Translations under genes and position numbers: made by a program
The notes under the pieces: model-generated
Databases searched by the model: none
What the model was told of the DNA's origin: nothing
Seen by the model: the letters and a program-made list of their open reading frames with translations, nothing else
Assembly (NCBI GenBank): GCA_910586565.1
Contig: CAJUIT010000001.1
Location: 124,001-188,000, forward strand
DNA length: 64,000 nt
Direction of reading: 5' to 3'
Source: an uncultured Muribaculaceae bacterium
GTDB taxonomy: Bacteria > Bacteroidota > Bacteroidia > Bacteroidales > Muribaculaceae
In this document: in pieces, positions 44,612 through 53,028 of the stretch
How the letters are laid out: each line of letters opens with the position of its first letter
How positions within the stretch are numbered: position 1 is the stretch's first letter

Positions 44612-45742
44612 TTAGAAATCCTGAACGGTAATAGGCATGAGAATCACAACGAGGTCGGTGTTCTCCTTGTTATCGTCGGGCTGGAACACACCGGGGCGGC
44701 CTGGATCGGCAAGTTTGATAATAACTTCGTCGGTGGAGAGAGTTGAGAGAATCTCAATCATGTAAGCGGCAGAGAAACCGATAATCATCTGTTCGCCGGT
44801 GAAGTCGCAGGGAACCTCCTCATGTGCGAATGTGTTCACATTGGGGTCGTCGACTTTCATTTCCACCCTTGTGGGGGTGAAGCGGAATTTAACAAGGCCA
44901 TGACCGGGGTCGGCGCAAACCGACACACGACGCACAGCTGTGAGAATTGCCCCGCGGTCAACTGTCACCGAGAAGGGGTTTGCGGTGGGTATCACACGGT
45001 TGTAATCGGGGTAGTTCCCTTTGATAAAACGGCTGGCGAGGGTGAGTGTCTCGGTTTTAAACACGGCGCTGCGCGGAGAGATGGTTACATGCACCTTTTC
45101 ATCCTTGCCCAACAGAGCTTTCAGGATAACAGCGGGCTTGACGGGAAGAATGCACGATGCAGTCATTCCGGGCGCCGATGTGCGGTCGATATAACGAACG
45201 AGCTTGCGGGTGTCGGTAGCCACAAATGTGATGCCATCCTCTTTGATATCCCACAGAATACCCATCATCTGAGGACGCAGTTCGTCGGAACCTACGGCAA
45301 AAAGGGTGTTCTCAATGCCATTGAGAATTTGAGTGGAGGGGCATTCCATCTCAAACGCCGAGTCGGGCTCAATCGATTCAATTGTCTGGGGATATTGCGA
45401 ACCCTCGAGAGTCATCATGTCGAAGTTACCACCGGGGAAGGTGATTTTCATTGAATAGTTGGTTTCGTTTATGTCGAAATCAACATTCACATCGGGGAGT
45501 TCTTTGGCAATATCAGAGATGCGGCGTGCATTCACACAAAACTCACCTTCACCCTCCACATCGCTGATTGCAACCTTTGCAGTGAGGGTGTTCTCCGAAT
45601 CGGAGGCTGTGATGACAAGAGTGTCGCCATCCACACGCCAGTGGAAGTTGTCGAGAATGGATAGAGTATTCTTGGAATTTATCACTTTGCTGACTCCCGA
45701 CAGGGTGGAATAGAGCGCTTTGCTCGCTACTTTGAATTTCAT
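44612..45742 (-). CDS. dnaN: DNA polymerase III subunit beta (sliding clamp)
   Basis: Ring-shaped processivity clamp. The 376-residue protein starts MKFKVASKALYSTL and has three repeated clamp domains; PANPF-type segments and the C-terminal LVVILMPITVQ match the family. ATG at 45742 is chosen because the upstream 15 residues are not family-like. The promoter lies at 45836-45865. No dnaA or origin features adjoin it, so dnaN here is not in the classical dnaA-dnaN pair. Confidence 0.96.
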   Translation of the reverse strand: MKFKVASKALYSTLSGVSKVINSKNTLSILDNFHWRVDGDTLVITASDSENTLTAKVAISDVEGEGEFCVNARRISDIAKELPDVNVDFDINETNYSMKITFPGGNFDMMTLEGSQYPQTIESIEPDSAFEMECPSTQILNGIENTLFAVGSDELRPQMMGILWDIKEDGITFVATDTRKLVRYIDRTSAPGMTASCILPVKPAVILKALLGKDEKVHVTISPRSAVFKTETLTLASRFIKGNYPDYNRVIPTANPFSVTVDRGAILTAVRRVSVCADPGHGLVKFRFTPTRVEMKVDDPNVNTFAHEEVPCDFTGEQMIIGFSAAYMIEILSTLSTDEVIIKLADPGRPGVFQPDDNKENTDLVVILMPITVQDF

Positions 45743-45835
45743 GAGAGTATGTTGTTTTTGTTTATATCGTTTCCGGCGGGCAAACAAACCCAGAACACGC
45801 TGCGGTTGCCCGATGGGTATTTTTATTTCAATCTA

Positions 45836-45865
45836 CAAAGATACAAAATTAATCGAAACGGCCAA
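45836..45865 (-). promoter_or_regulatory. dnaN promoter
   Basis: On the minus strand: TTG at 45863-45865, 19-bp spacer, TATCTTTG at 45836-45843. Predicted start near 45829, giving a leader of about 87 nt. Confidence 0.7.
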
Positions 45866-45989
45866 CGCTCCACCCGCAGATACTCCATATATCTATAAAT
45901 AGAGGGTTCGATGAAGATAGCATCGGACACAAAGAGACGCTTCTTTTAAAATTATGCTTCTATACAGCCCCACCAATGACATTTTTTTG

Positions 45990-45997
45990 TAAATTTG
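45990..45997 (+). promoter_or_regulatory. Possible -7 element upstream of the second candidate RNA
   Basis: TAAATTTG matches the consensus; no -33 box at the expected spacing. It would start a transcript near 46004 running into the structured region. Confidence 0.35.
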
Positions 45998-46047
45998 CTC
46001 TCGATTTCAGAGCCATAGAGTTGGCAGACGGAATCAACACAACTTAT

Positions 46048-46272
46048 AAAAGGTGTTATTGAAATTTTATCTTCTAAAGTCAAACTTCGCAAATTTGATT
46101 ATCAGCATGAAGATGAGATTAGCAATAGCACCTGCATCGGTAGCTTATACCCTGTCGTGACTGACAGCCTATATAGCTATATCGGTGTGGGGCTATTGTT
46201 TTATCCATGCTGATAGGTAATGCGAAGACCTGACTTTAGGATAGAACAAGATACAATCCTCACACCTTTTTT
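46048..46272 (+). ncRNA. Second candidate structured RNA of about 225 nt at the island edge
   Basis: Five nested helices in order: AAAAGGTGT 46048-46056 with 46262-46270; TTCTAAAGTC 46072-46081 with 46232-46241; CTTCGCA 46085-46091 with 46221-46227; ATCAGCATG 46101-46109 with 46206-46214; AGCAATAGC 46121-46129 with 46192-46200. Inside are hairpins GGTA/TACC (46139-46151), CTGTC/GACAG (46152-46167) and the palindrome ATATAGCTATAT (46171-46182). The 3' helix ends in a T-run. Strand is inferred from the T-run and the TAAATTTG element. No tmRNA, RNase P or SRP signature is present. Confidence 0.55.
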
Positions 46273-46327
46273 ATGTCTAATAACATAGCTCGTTTCATTG
46301 GAGGATGAGAAGCACTTTTAATCTAAT

Positions 46328-46684
46328 ATGATGTTTTCAGGATATATGAGCGAGGCCAGTGTTCTGCAAATAACCAATATAGCGAATAGGCTCATGCTTC
46401 ATCCACTCTATTCAAAGTACACCATTCAAAGTTATTGCTTCGATTGGTCTTGTGATGTTTACGCCATCAAAATAAGTGAAAATTTCAATACCATTAATTT
46501 ATTCCTATTCTATCCGTCAACAACAGGAGATGGTACAATTGAATCAATTGCCATATATGGAATGGGACTGTCTGGCCACTTAGAAAAGATTCTTGCATCA
46601 AAGAGAATATTTGGTTTAGAAATAGAATCTGCTGAAATTGATCGCAGTGGCATGTCTGATTTTGTAGACGTTTATTTAAAATGA
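46328..46684 (+). CDS. Hypothetical protein, first gene of the AT-rich island
   Basis: A 118-residue cytoplasmic-looking protein with no signal peptide. ATG codons at 46328 and 46331. Composition is much more AT-rich than the core genes, suggesting transfer. The mix of short beta-like segments (YAIKISENF, INLFLFYPS) and small size resembles immunity proteins in general, but no family is recognised. It is 9 bp upstream of the next gene. Confidence 0.65.
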   Translation: MMFSGYMSEASVLQITNIANRLMLHPLYSKYTIQSYCFDWSCDVYAIKISENFNTINLFLFYPSTTGDGTIESIAIYGMGLSGHLEKILASKRIFGLEIESAEIDRSGMSDFVDVYLK

Positions 46685-46693
46685 TTTATCGTT

Positions 46694-47044
46694 ATGTACA
46701 GACCATCTGAAATGGACTATGTAATATACTGCATGTCCGCAGAAGCAAATGAAGCCAATTACAATCAACCCTCCACAAAAGCCTCTATAGAAGAGGAAGC
46801 AGAATATTGGCTAACTCATTTCAAAAATTATTCAAAAGAACAACTAATAGGCTACACGATAGAAGCCGTCCGCAACAACATGAAATTCATGAAATGGGAG
46901 GAAGATGATATCGAGGGCGTAGCTTGGTTCCTCGGCATTTACACGAGAGTAGCGTTAAGATGTGGATATACCCATAGTTTTGCGGACTTTATTATGCCTG
47001 CAATGAGACGGTACTATGAAATTATAAACAACCACCAATACTAA
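46694..47044 (+). CDS. Hypothetical helical protein
   Basis: A 116-residue, soluble, largely helical protein (EEEAEYWLTHF, KEQLIGYTIEAVRNNM, MRRYYEII). AT-rich and closely packed between two other unknown genes in the same direction, so probably an operon with them. No family is recognised; size and setting fit an immunity-type protein (inference). Confidence 0.65.
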   Translation: MYRPSEMDYVIYCMSAEANEANYNQPSTKASIEEEAEYWLTHFKNYSKEQLIGYTIEAVRNNMKFMKWEEDDIEGVAWFLGIYTRVALRCGYTHSFADFIMPAMRRYYEIINNHQY

Positions 47045-47053
47045 TAAAATATA

Positions 47054-47434
47054 ATGAATATAACAGAAGAATTAGTTTCTACTGAAACCAATCTTAGAAG
47101 ACTGCAATCGAAATGTGGATATTCTATAATTATAGGTACGGCCGTTGTGTGTCTTGTGATAGTCCTGCTTGTCTTGTTCTCTGGAAGTATTTTTAATGAC
47201 CAAGCTCCAGCTGGGACTACAGCACAGATAATCTTATCTCAACAATTTGTAAAACTGATTGTAGTGTTATCCATTCCGATTCTAATTAGTTTAATTGGAG
47301 GCATAATCTTAATAAAAGCATCCGTAAAAACTATTACAGGAAGTTATTGGGGTGCGTTTGTGTCTATTGAAAAATTTTTAAGCGAACAAGAGGATGAGTC
47401 ACCCAATAAAATAGCCTCACAAGAAAGTGAGTAA
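47054..47434 (+). CDS. Hypothetical two-helix membrane protein
   Basis: A 126-residue protein with two membrane helices, about residues 23-45 (IIIGTAVVCLVIVLLVLF) and 72-95 (LIVVLSIPILISLIGGIIL). The tail is charged. It follows the previous gene by 9 bp. Function unknown. Confidence 0.65.
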   Translation: MNITEELVSTETNLRRLQSKCGYSIIIGTAVVCLVIVLLVLFSGSIFNDQAPAGTTAQIILSQQFVKLIVVLSIPILISLIGGIILIKASVKTITGSYWGAFVSIEKFLSEQEDESPNKIASQESE

Positions 47435-47623
47435 CGTAATAATTAATTATGCGAACCATAGCCAACATATTAATGCTTAACTGATTTATTTATTACTATT
47501 TCTGTTTTTAATTTAGAATTATGATAAATACTTTTTAAACACTAATAATACTTATGGCTAATAATGAAATGCTCCTGAGCCGTTGAATATCCATGGTCAA
47601 GTTAAACAAACAGTAGATAATCT

Positions 47624-47908
47624 ATGCTACATCTACATAATCTATCGGCAGACCTTGACGCTTATAGATTTAACCTTATAAAGAATGGCGAAAGTAAGGA
47701 CGTAAGCAAAAATGATATTGAAACTATTAAGGTTGCAATGCAACATCTTCTGTACGGTTCAACTGATACGCATAATGGAGAACAAACAACACTTTCAGGG
47801 GAATTGCATAAACTTGACTACATCGTTTCATCCATATATCGGCTTATGGCTCATGGCGCAATCGGCAGACAAGAATATCTCTTTGATAAAATAACCGAAC
47901 ATGAATAA
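47624..47908 (+). CDS. Small hypothetical protein
   Basis: A 94-residue soluble protein overlapping the following lipoprotein gene by 8 bp, which suggests coupled translation. AT-rich; no family recognised. The 189 bp upstream (47435-47623) contain no gene and may carry the promoter. Confidence 0.55.
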   Translation: MLHLHNLSADLDAYRFNLIKNGESKDVSKNDIETIKVAMQHLLYGSTDTHNGEQTTLSGELHKLDYIVSSIYRLMAHGAIGRQEYLFDKITEHE

Positions 47909-48299
47909 ATCCGCTATAATATTATCAGGGTTGACAATGCTCCTATCAGCTTGCTCAACTCAACGCATAAACACCGCTCAATCCAATCTTCTTATTGGAG
48001 AGTGGCAGCAGCCCAATGTGTCGTTAAAGATTGAAGCCAACGGCAAATATCATTACAAATACAGCGCAGACGGCTACACCAACAAGCAATCCGGCAGATA
48101 CTATGCCGACAAAGATTCAGTAGTGCTTTATGGCTTCTATCCTGATGCATATACGTCTGAATCTAAAAACGAGCATTGGACTATCCGTAAAATCACACCT
48201 GATTCATTGGTTGTCTATGTTCACAAGAATACAGTAGTCCTTGACGGAGACACACTCAACGCATCAGGCAACGAGATAGAAGCATATACACGCAATTAA
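47901..48299 (+). CDS. Hypothetical lipoprotein
   Basis: A 132-residue protein with a lipobox signal (SGLTMLLSAC, Cys18). The mature part begins with a spacer, then LIGEWQQPNVSLKIEANGKYHYKY, a lipocalin-like or META-like small beta-barrel pattern often seen in Bacteroidota lipoproteins. It ends NTVVLDGDTLNASGNEIEAY. This tail is duplicated, in broken form, at 48739-48814. Confidence 0.7.
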   Translation: MNKSAIILSGLTMLLSACSTQRINTAQSNLLIGEWQQPNVSLKIEANGKYHYKYSADGYTNKQSGRYYADKDSVVLYGFYPDAYTSESKNEHWTIRKITPDSLVVYVHKNTVVLDGDTLNASGNEIEAYTRN

Positions 48300-48319
48300 A
48301 TAACAAAACGCCTTAATTT

Positions 48320-48712
48320 ATGTGGATAATATTTCTACTTGTCGGGGTAAATATTATAATCATATTGAGCATAATATATGTGGTAGGCTGCAGTGATTAT
48401 TCTCCAAAGTTTCAGATTTCAGACAATGAATACAAAATCAATCGTACTAAATTAACTGATGAGGAAAACTCCAACATGTCGCCCTATGATTACTATACTT
48501 CTTTGAGGCACAAGAGTTGGGATGGGCTATCTGAATATGAAAAGGAGAGAATGATTCTTGCTGCGCATCTTATTCTTGATGATTGCGGAACAGTTTCCAC
48601 GTTATCTGAAATTGAAACATTCTTAACAAACCGACTTCCTGACAACCCCAAATCATATCCAGGTGGTGACGGTGTTTTAGGCGGATTTCGTGAATGGCAG
48701 AAGAATCGATAG
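48320..48712 (+). CDS. Hypothetical membrane-anchored protein
   Basis: A 130-residue protein with one N-terminal membrane helix (IIFLLVGVNIIIILSIIYVV) followed by a soluble domain. Conserved-looking segment DGLSEYEKERMILAAHLIL. AT-rich, same direction as its neighbours. Function unknown. It sits between the intact lipoprotein gene and the duplicated tail. Confidence 0.65.
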   Translation: MWIIFLLVGVNIIIILSIIYVVGCSDYSPKFQISDNEYKINRTKLTDEENSNMSPYDYYTSLRHKSWDGLSEYEKERMILAAHLILDDCGTVSTLSEIETFLTNRLPDNPKSYPGGDGVLGGFREWQKNR

Positions 48713-48738
48713 CTATTGAAACATAAATGGAGTCATTC

Positions 48739-48814
48739 AAATACAGTAGTCCTTGACGGAGATACCCTCAACACATCCGGCAACGAGGTAGATACATTTG
48801 TCAAACGTAAATAA
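48739..48814 (+). pseudogene. Duplicated 3' end of the upstream lipoprotein gene
   Basis: In frame this reads NTVVLDGDTLNTSGNEVDTF then VKRK and a stop. It nearly matches the end of the intact lipoprotein at 48228-48299 (NTVVLDGDTLNASGNEIEAY). Only the last 25 codons remain, with no start or signal sequence. It indicates a lost second copy. Confidence 0.85.
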
Positions 48815-48851
48815 AGGCATTTCTAACAATATTCAAGTAAGTTAAAAGGGC

Positions 48852-49745
48852 ATGAATAGCTTATCGGCTTCAATCAACGAACATTTACATAGAAATAAAT
48901 GGCCATATATACACTTCACATCAGATGATTATGAGGTGTTTAAAATCGGAGTGTTTGGGCAATATCAAATAATGGCTCTCTATATATACATTTCAATAGA
49001 TGATGAAAACAAGTACTTCATGGAATGTTCTTGTCTCGAATTTTCATATCGCCCTAACGCAGAACAAGGCAAAACGAAACAACTTTCATCACATATTCTA
49101 AAAACAAATGTTGAGGGGATTGGCTCTGTTTTCTCTTTTGAACGATCCGACATTGACCAATACAATGACATGATGTTTAGTCAAGACTTTGATTCTTTAG
49201 TCAATGCATGTGACGAATATAATGGCGAAGTGAAATTGCCAACAAGTGTGTGCGATGAATGGTTGTCGTTCATTCAAGATTTGACCAATATAACTTTTTC
49301 AGCAGCTAATGGCAATATGCCTAATGCACAAGAAACCAATTCAGCACTTATAACAGCGATTACACGAGATATGGGATTGGAGAACAAGTTGGAGCTTTTT
49401 CGGTCTTCAAAAGCGGATTTTATGAAATATCCCTTTTATCCATCAGACTTGCGCAATCAACAAAAATATATAAAGGGTTTACTACGTGCTGTTTTTACGC
49501 TTGAGCAAATAGCCTATGAGGGAAATTTTTCGTTAACATCCAACAACATCGTTTTCATGGCTATGCGAGGAATGGGGATTAACCAACATGAACGAGAGAA
49601 AATGATTGTCACAGAATTTGAAACCTTCAAGAAACATTTTCCATCAACGCGATATGAAGACATATTACAGTCTTATCTCTATATGTCTAATGATGAAAAC
49701 AGAGCGATGCTTTTATTTGAATATGATGGAATCGTCCGCGAATAG
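48852..49745 (+). CDS. Hypothetical protein, 297 residues
   Basis: The largest gene of the island. Soluble, no signal peptide. The N-terminal half has beta-like segments (YEVFKIGVFGQYQIMALYIYISI), the C-terminal half is helical (RNQQKYIKGLLRAVFTLEQIAYEG). AT-rich codon use. No domain recognised; the sequence gives no catalytic hint. Confidence 0.7.
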   Translation: MNSLSASINEHLHRNKWPYIHFTSDDYEVFKIGVFGQYQIMALYIYISIDDENKYFMECSCLEFSYRPNAEQGKTKQLSSHILKTNVEGIGSVFSFERSDIDQYNDMMFSQDFDSLVNACDEYNGEVKLPTSVCDEWLSFIQDLTNITFSAANGNMPNAQETNSALITAITRDMGLENKLELFRSSKADFMKYPFYPSDLRNQQKYIKGLLRAVFTLEQIAYEGNFSLTSNNIVFMAMRGMGINQHEREKMIVTEFETFKKHFPSTRYEDILQSYLYMSNDENRAMLLFEYDGIVRE

Positions 49746-49848
49746 AAATCTGATAATCCTAATATTAGCTACTTTAGTAACGTACTTTTTTGCGATATAT
49801 TCTCTTTTATAGGGATAGTTGGAAAAGGTAAGCTATTATAATTTCAAG

Positions 49849-50256
49849 ATGAAAAATTCTGCCTTTACCATATTGCTTTTATGGTCGCTTTGGAGTTGTG
49901 GCAACAACAAGACACACAGTAATATTGATTCTCTATACCAATACCGTGACACTCTAATAGGGCGATTTAACGGTGACGAGATAGATACACTAATAGCATA
50001 ACCAATTGACACGACAAAAGAACGTGCAAGGTGAAATTGGCGGATATTCAGCAAACACTATTCAGTTGACACACTGATTCTCACTCAACGTTTCAATGTC
50101 AAAATGATTCAAGAGGGAGATTTGGACGGCAACGGCACAGATGAATTTGGTGTTAGGCGAGAATTAGATGCCGGAACATGTGATAACTACTATATCTATA
50201 CATTTGATAATGGGGAATGGGAATACCCTGATTGCCATGTCGCTAAAAAGAGCTAA
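49849..50256 (+). pseudogene. Lipoprotein gene broken by two in-frame stops
   Basis: Start MKNSAFTILLLWSLWSCGNN is a lipoprotein signal (Cys at residue 17). The frame continues without shift across TAA at 49999-50001 (DTLIA*PIDT) and TGA at 50032-50034 (RAR*NWRIF) to a natural stop at 50256. The downstream half (EGDLDGNGTDEFGVRREL) contains a DxDGNGxDEF calcium-loop/FG-GAP-like motif. Matching family proteins, as I recall, read through both points; the first stop is one base from GAA. Two nonsense changes in an otherwise intact frame indicate recent inactivation. Confidence 0.8.
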
Positions 50257-50392
50257 CGTTGCAGATAGGCAACATATCTGCCTTACCGAGGACGAATACT
50301 ACGATAACATATATGATAGAGCATCTGAACAAGATTTGAAGGATGAACTTAATTACATCCGCCAAAACGGTGGCGATTGGATAGACGATTAA
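50257..50392 (+). pseudogene. Possible fragment of an unidentified gene
   Basis: After the pseudogene stop, a different frame reads a coherent C-terminus (LTEDEYYDNIYDRASEQDLKDELNYI to TAA at 50392). No start codon of its own fits. It may be the remnant of another protein; this is weakly supported. The gap to mntA (50393-50552) holds no gene. Confidence 0.35.
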
Positions 50393-50552
50393 TGTACACT
50401 TTCTCCGAATTTTAACTTATATAGGGTGCGTTACAAAAAAGTACGCCAACTCCGAAAAATCGGCTTCTAAGTTCATTTTCAAACGATTTTCAGAGTCAAG
50501 GCGTTACAATATCAGGAATAGTCACTATATTCGCACTTAGTAACAAAGGATT

Positions 50553-50855
50553 ATGAAACTGATTGAGCTTAACCTACAACGCATCATAGACCTTTGCCGA
50601 CGGCATAAGGTAAAGTCGCTTGCTGTTTTTGGTTCTATCCTCACCGATAGATTCAACGACCAGAGCGATGTTGACTTGCTTGTGGACTTTGAGCCGATTG
50701 ATCCCGATAAGGAGGACTATGTGCGCAACTTTTTCGATTTACAAGATTCTTTGGAATCTCTGTTGAAAAGGAAAGTTGATTTGGTTGTAGGTAGCGGTTT
50801 AAGAAACAAATACTTCATCAATAACGTGAACCGTACAAAACGAGTGATATATTGA
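50553..50855 (+). CDS. mntA: MntA-type nucleotidyltransferase antitoxin
   Basis: A minimal nucleotidyltransferase of 100 residues. The catalytic pattern is intact: FGSILTD (Gly27, Ser28) and DVDLLV (Asp39, Asp41). In MntA-HepT systems the protein adenylylates and silences the HepT ribonuclease. Here the adjacent hepT is a decayed pseudogene, so this antitoxin is an orphan. Its stop overlaps the first bases of the hepT remnant, as in intact operons. Confidence 0.88.
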   Translation: MKLIELNLQRIIDLCRRHKVKSLAVFGSILTDRFNDQSDVDLLVDFEPIDPDKEDYVRNFFDLQDSLESLLKRKVDLVVGSGLRNKYFINNVNRTKRVIY

Positions 50856-51091
50856 TGAGAATATTCTGAAATATCTTGAAGATGTGCGGGCGGATGCGTG
50901 TGAGGATATTTAGCAGTTCTTTGCCAACTATCCCTATCGTCTTGACGGGTTTTCCAACGACCGCCTGAGACGATTCGTGCCGTTGAACATTCTGTAGAGA
51001 TAATGAGTGAAGCATAAACCGAATACTGAAAAGAGAACCGGATTACAATTTGCCTAACGCAAGAGCAATAGCGCAAACTCGCAATAGAGAT
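50851..51091 (+). pseudogene. hepT: Decayed HepT (DUF86) toxin gene
   Basis: Remnant reads (ATT)DENILKYLEDVRADACEDI*QFFANYPYRLDGF. After a frame change comes AVEHSVEIMSEA, and after another ILKREPDYNLPNARAIAQTRNRD*. These blocks are in the order of a HepT protein. The expected ATG start is ATT, there is an in-frame TAG at about 50908 and at least two indels. The C-terminal RNase motif (Rx4-6H) is lost. Confidence 0.85.
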
Positions 51092-51123
51092 TAGTTCTTG
51101 AATCTACACTCAGAGTTAAAATG

Positions 51124-51163
51124 AACGGTGCATCGAACAGGGAATGCTATTCGGTGCACCGTT
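51124..51163. terminator. Bidirectional hairpin between the island and rubrerythrin
   Basis: AACGGTGCATCGAA pairs with TTCGGTGCACCGTT (one G-T pair) around a 12-base loop. It marks the right edge of the AT-rich island. Confidence 0.65.
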
Positions 51164-51212
51164 ATGTTAAGCCTGACCGGGTTCTGCGAAAATGAGACCG
51201 GCAGGGATGTTG

Positions 51213-51794
51213 TTATTCCTCGTCGAGGGCGATGTAGTGCTGATAGGGGTGGTCGCAGGCGGGACAGGTTTTTGGGGGTTCGGTGCCCTCAAAGATGTAG
51301 CCGCACACCAGACACTGCCATTTTATAGGCTTTTCACGTTTCCAAAGAGTGCCATCCTGAACATGTTTGAGATAGCGCTCGAAACGTTCGCGGTGGTGAT
51401 TCTCAACCTCGGCGATTGCGCGGAAGTGTTCGGCGATTTCGGGGAAACCTTCCTCTTCGGCAACCTTTGCGCTGTTGGTGTAGAGTTCAACACCCTCCAC
51501 CATCTCTTCGTGAGCCGCAGTGGCAAGATTTGATGCGGTGTCGCCAATCACGCCGGCATCGGCATCCATAGGAACCGTTACAGAACCGCCCTGCAGGAAC
51601 TTGAAGAAGATTTTACCATGATGCAATTCATTTTCGGCGGTTGCTTTGAACACCTCCGAAACAGGGAAATAATTTTCCTTCTCTGCCTGTTTGGCATAGA
51701 AAGTATAGCGAGTGTAGGCCGACGATTCAGCCAAATAAGCAATTACAAGATTTTTCTCAGTTTGAGTTCCCTTGATAGATTTAGTTGTAGCCAT
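51213..51794 (-). CDS. rbr: Rubrerythrin
   Basis: Non-haem iron peroxidase protecting anaerobes from hydrogen peroxide. The 193-residue protein has a ferritin-like four-helix domain with iron ligands (AYLAESSAYTRY, ENELHHG, AHEEMVEG, EVENHHRE). The C-terminal rubredoxin domain has CLVCGYIFEG and CPACDHPY, which bind one iron through four cysteines. Complete and normal length. Confidence 0.96.
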   Translation of the reverse strand: MATTKSIKGTQTEKNLVIAYLAESSAYTRYTFYAKQAEKENYFPVSEVFKATAENELHHGKIFFKFLQGGSVTVPMDADAGVIGDTASNLATAAHEEMVEGVELYTNSAKVAEEEGFPEIAEHFRAIAEVENHHRERFERYLKHVQDGTLWKREKPIKWQCLVCGYIFEGTEPPKTCPACDHPYQHYIALDEE

Positions 51795-51940
51795 AGTTAA
51801 ATAGTTGTTATGTTGTTTCGTTATTGCAGTAACATTATTCTTTGGGTAGAGTGCGATGACCGTTGAATCATCCGACTCTCTGTTAGATAAACAATAGTCA
51901 CGTCAACTTGTTTATCATCATGCTAAAAACATTTGCTTTG

Positions 51941-52915
51941 TCACGCTCCCGATGATTTCTTCAATCGCCGACGTTTTCCGATATTTGTGCAAACCATTCC
52001 AAGGATGATTATCCCCATCGCCACCACTTCAACAACGTGGAGGCGTCCGACTCCCATCAGCACACTCGCAATTGCGGCGAAAACGGGAATCAGGTATTGG
52101 TAAAGCGACACCAATTCCGACCCTATGCCTTTCAACGCGGGACTCAAAAGGAAGTAGGCAAGGAAGCTCGGGCATAACCACACGAACCCTATCTCAATCC
52201 ACGGCGTAGCATCCGAAGTATCCAATAGCGGCATGTGATTAAACGATGGTATCAGAAACAATGCCGGCAACGCTGCAAAGAGGAACACCCATTTAAGCAT
52301 AGAGACCGGATGATAGGTGTGACTCGGCTTTTCGGTAATGACCAGGTAGGCCGAATAGCACACTGTTGATGCAAGCGCAATCAAATTTCCAATCAGATTG
52401 GATTGACCATTGTGACCTCCGCTTCCGCCTAAAATTACAACCACGGCACCGGCAAGCCCCACGGCCACGCCAACATACTCCATCAGCGACGGCCGGTTGT
52501 GTTGAAACAGCACCCCAATGAGCAACACAAACACGGGAGGTAAGGTCATTATAATCGACACATCAATAGGGTTGGCGTATTTAAGCGAGAGGTTGAGCAG
52601 ATATATGAAACAGAACAGCCCCACGGCTCCGCCCACAATCAGTCGCCACCAGTCGGCACGGGCAATACGGTCGGAGGGTGTAAAAATCGACACCATCCAA
52701 AAGAGTGCTCCTGCCCCCAGAATCCTTACCGCCGTTACGGCATCGGCCGACATCCATTCGGGCACCAATGCTTTTACAACGGGAATATTAACACCCCAGA
52801 AGATTGTAGCCAACAAGATACATCCGCTACCGAGCAAAAAGCCCGATGCGGATTTTTTCTTTCCGGTCGAATGCCCCATCTCCACATGCGTTGAGTTGAA
52901 ATCGTGTGTTTTCAT
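51941..52915 (-). CDS. DMT-superfamily transporter, EamA family
   Basis: An inner-membrane metabolite exporter/importer of about 324 residues with ten predicted helices in two EamA repeats (first from FLLGSGCILLATIFWGVNIP, second from LIALASTVCYSAYLVITE). Start is ambiguous: ATG at 52939, 52915 and 52879 are all in frame; the first helix begins shortly after the last. Substrate unknown. It converges with nothing and lies downstream of prfC. Confidence 0.88.
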   Translation of the reverse strand: MKTHDFNSTHVEMGHSTGKKKSASGFLLGSGCILLATIFWGVNIPVVKALVPEWMSADAVTAVRILGAGALFWMVSIFTPSDRIARADWWRLIVGGAVGLFCFIYLLNLSLKYANPIDVSIIMTLPPVFVLLIGVLFQHNRPSLMEYVGVAVGLAGAVVVILGGSGGHNGQSNLIGNLIALASTVCYSAYLVITEKPSHTYHPVSMLKWVFLFAALPALFLIPSFNHMPLLDTSDATPWIEIGFVWLCPSFLAYFLLSPALKGIGSELVSLYQYLIPVFAAIASVLMGVGRLHVVEVVAMGIIILGMVCTNIGKRRRLKKSSGA

Positions 52916-52976
52916 ACACATGAAACACGCCCGCCTCACAAATAGTTCCCGCTCAACCGCTGCCCGACAAAAGTTT

Positions 52977-53008
52977 CGGGCGCAACGATGAATAACATCG
53001 TGCGCCCG
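52977..53008 (-). terminator. Hairpin after prfC
   Basis: CGGGCGCAACGATG pairs with CATCGTGCGCCCG (one bulged base) around a five-base loop, 20 bp beyond the prfC stop. Confidence 0.6.
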
Positions 53009-53028
53009 TTAAGTTATGAGTTTCCCTC

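Noticed and set aside
46004..46275. tmRNA, RNase P or SRP RNA at the second RNA candidate
   Set aside because: None of the conserved cores of these RNAs (for example GAGGAAAGTCC of RNase P) is present.
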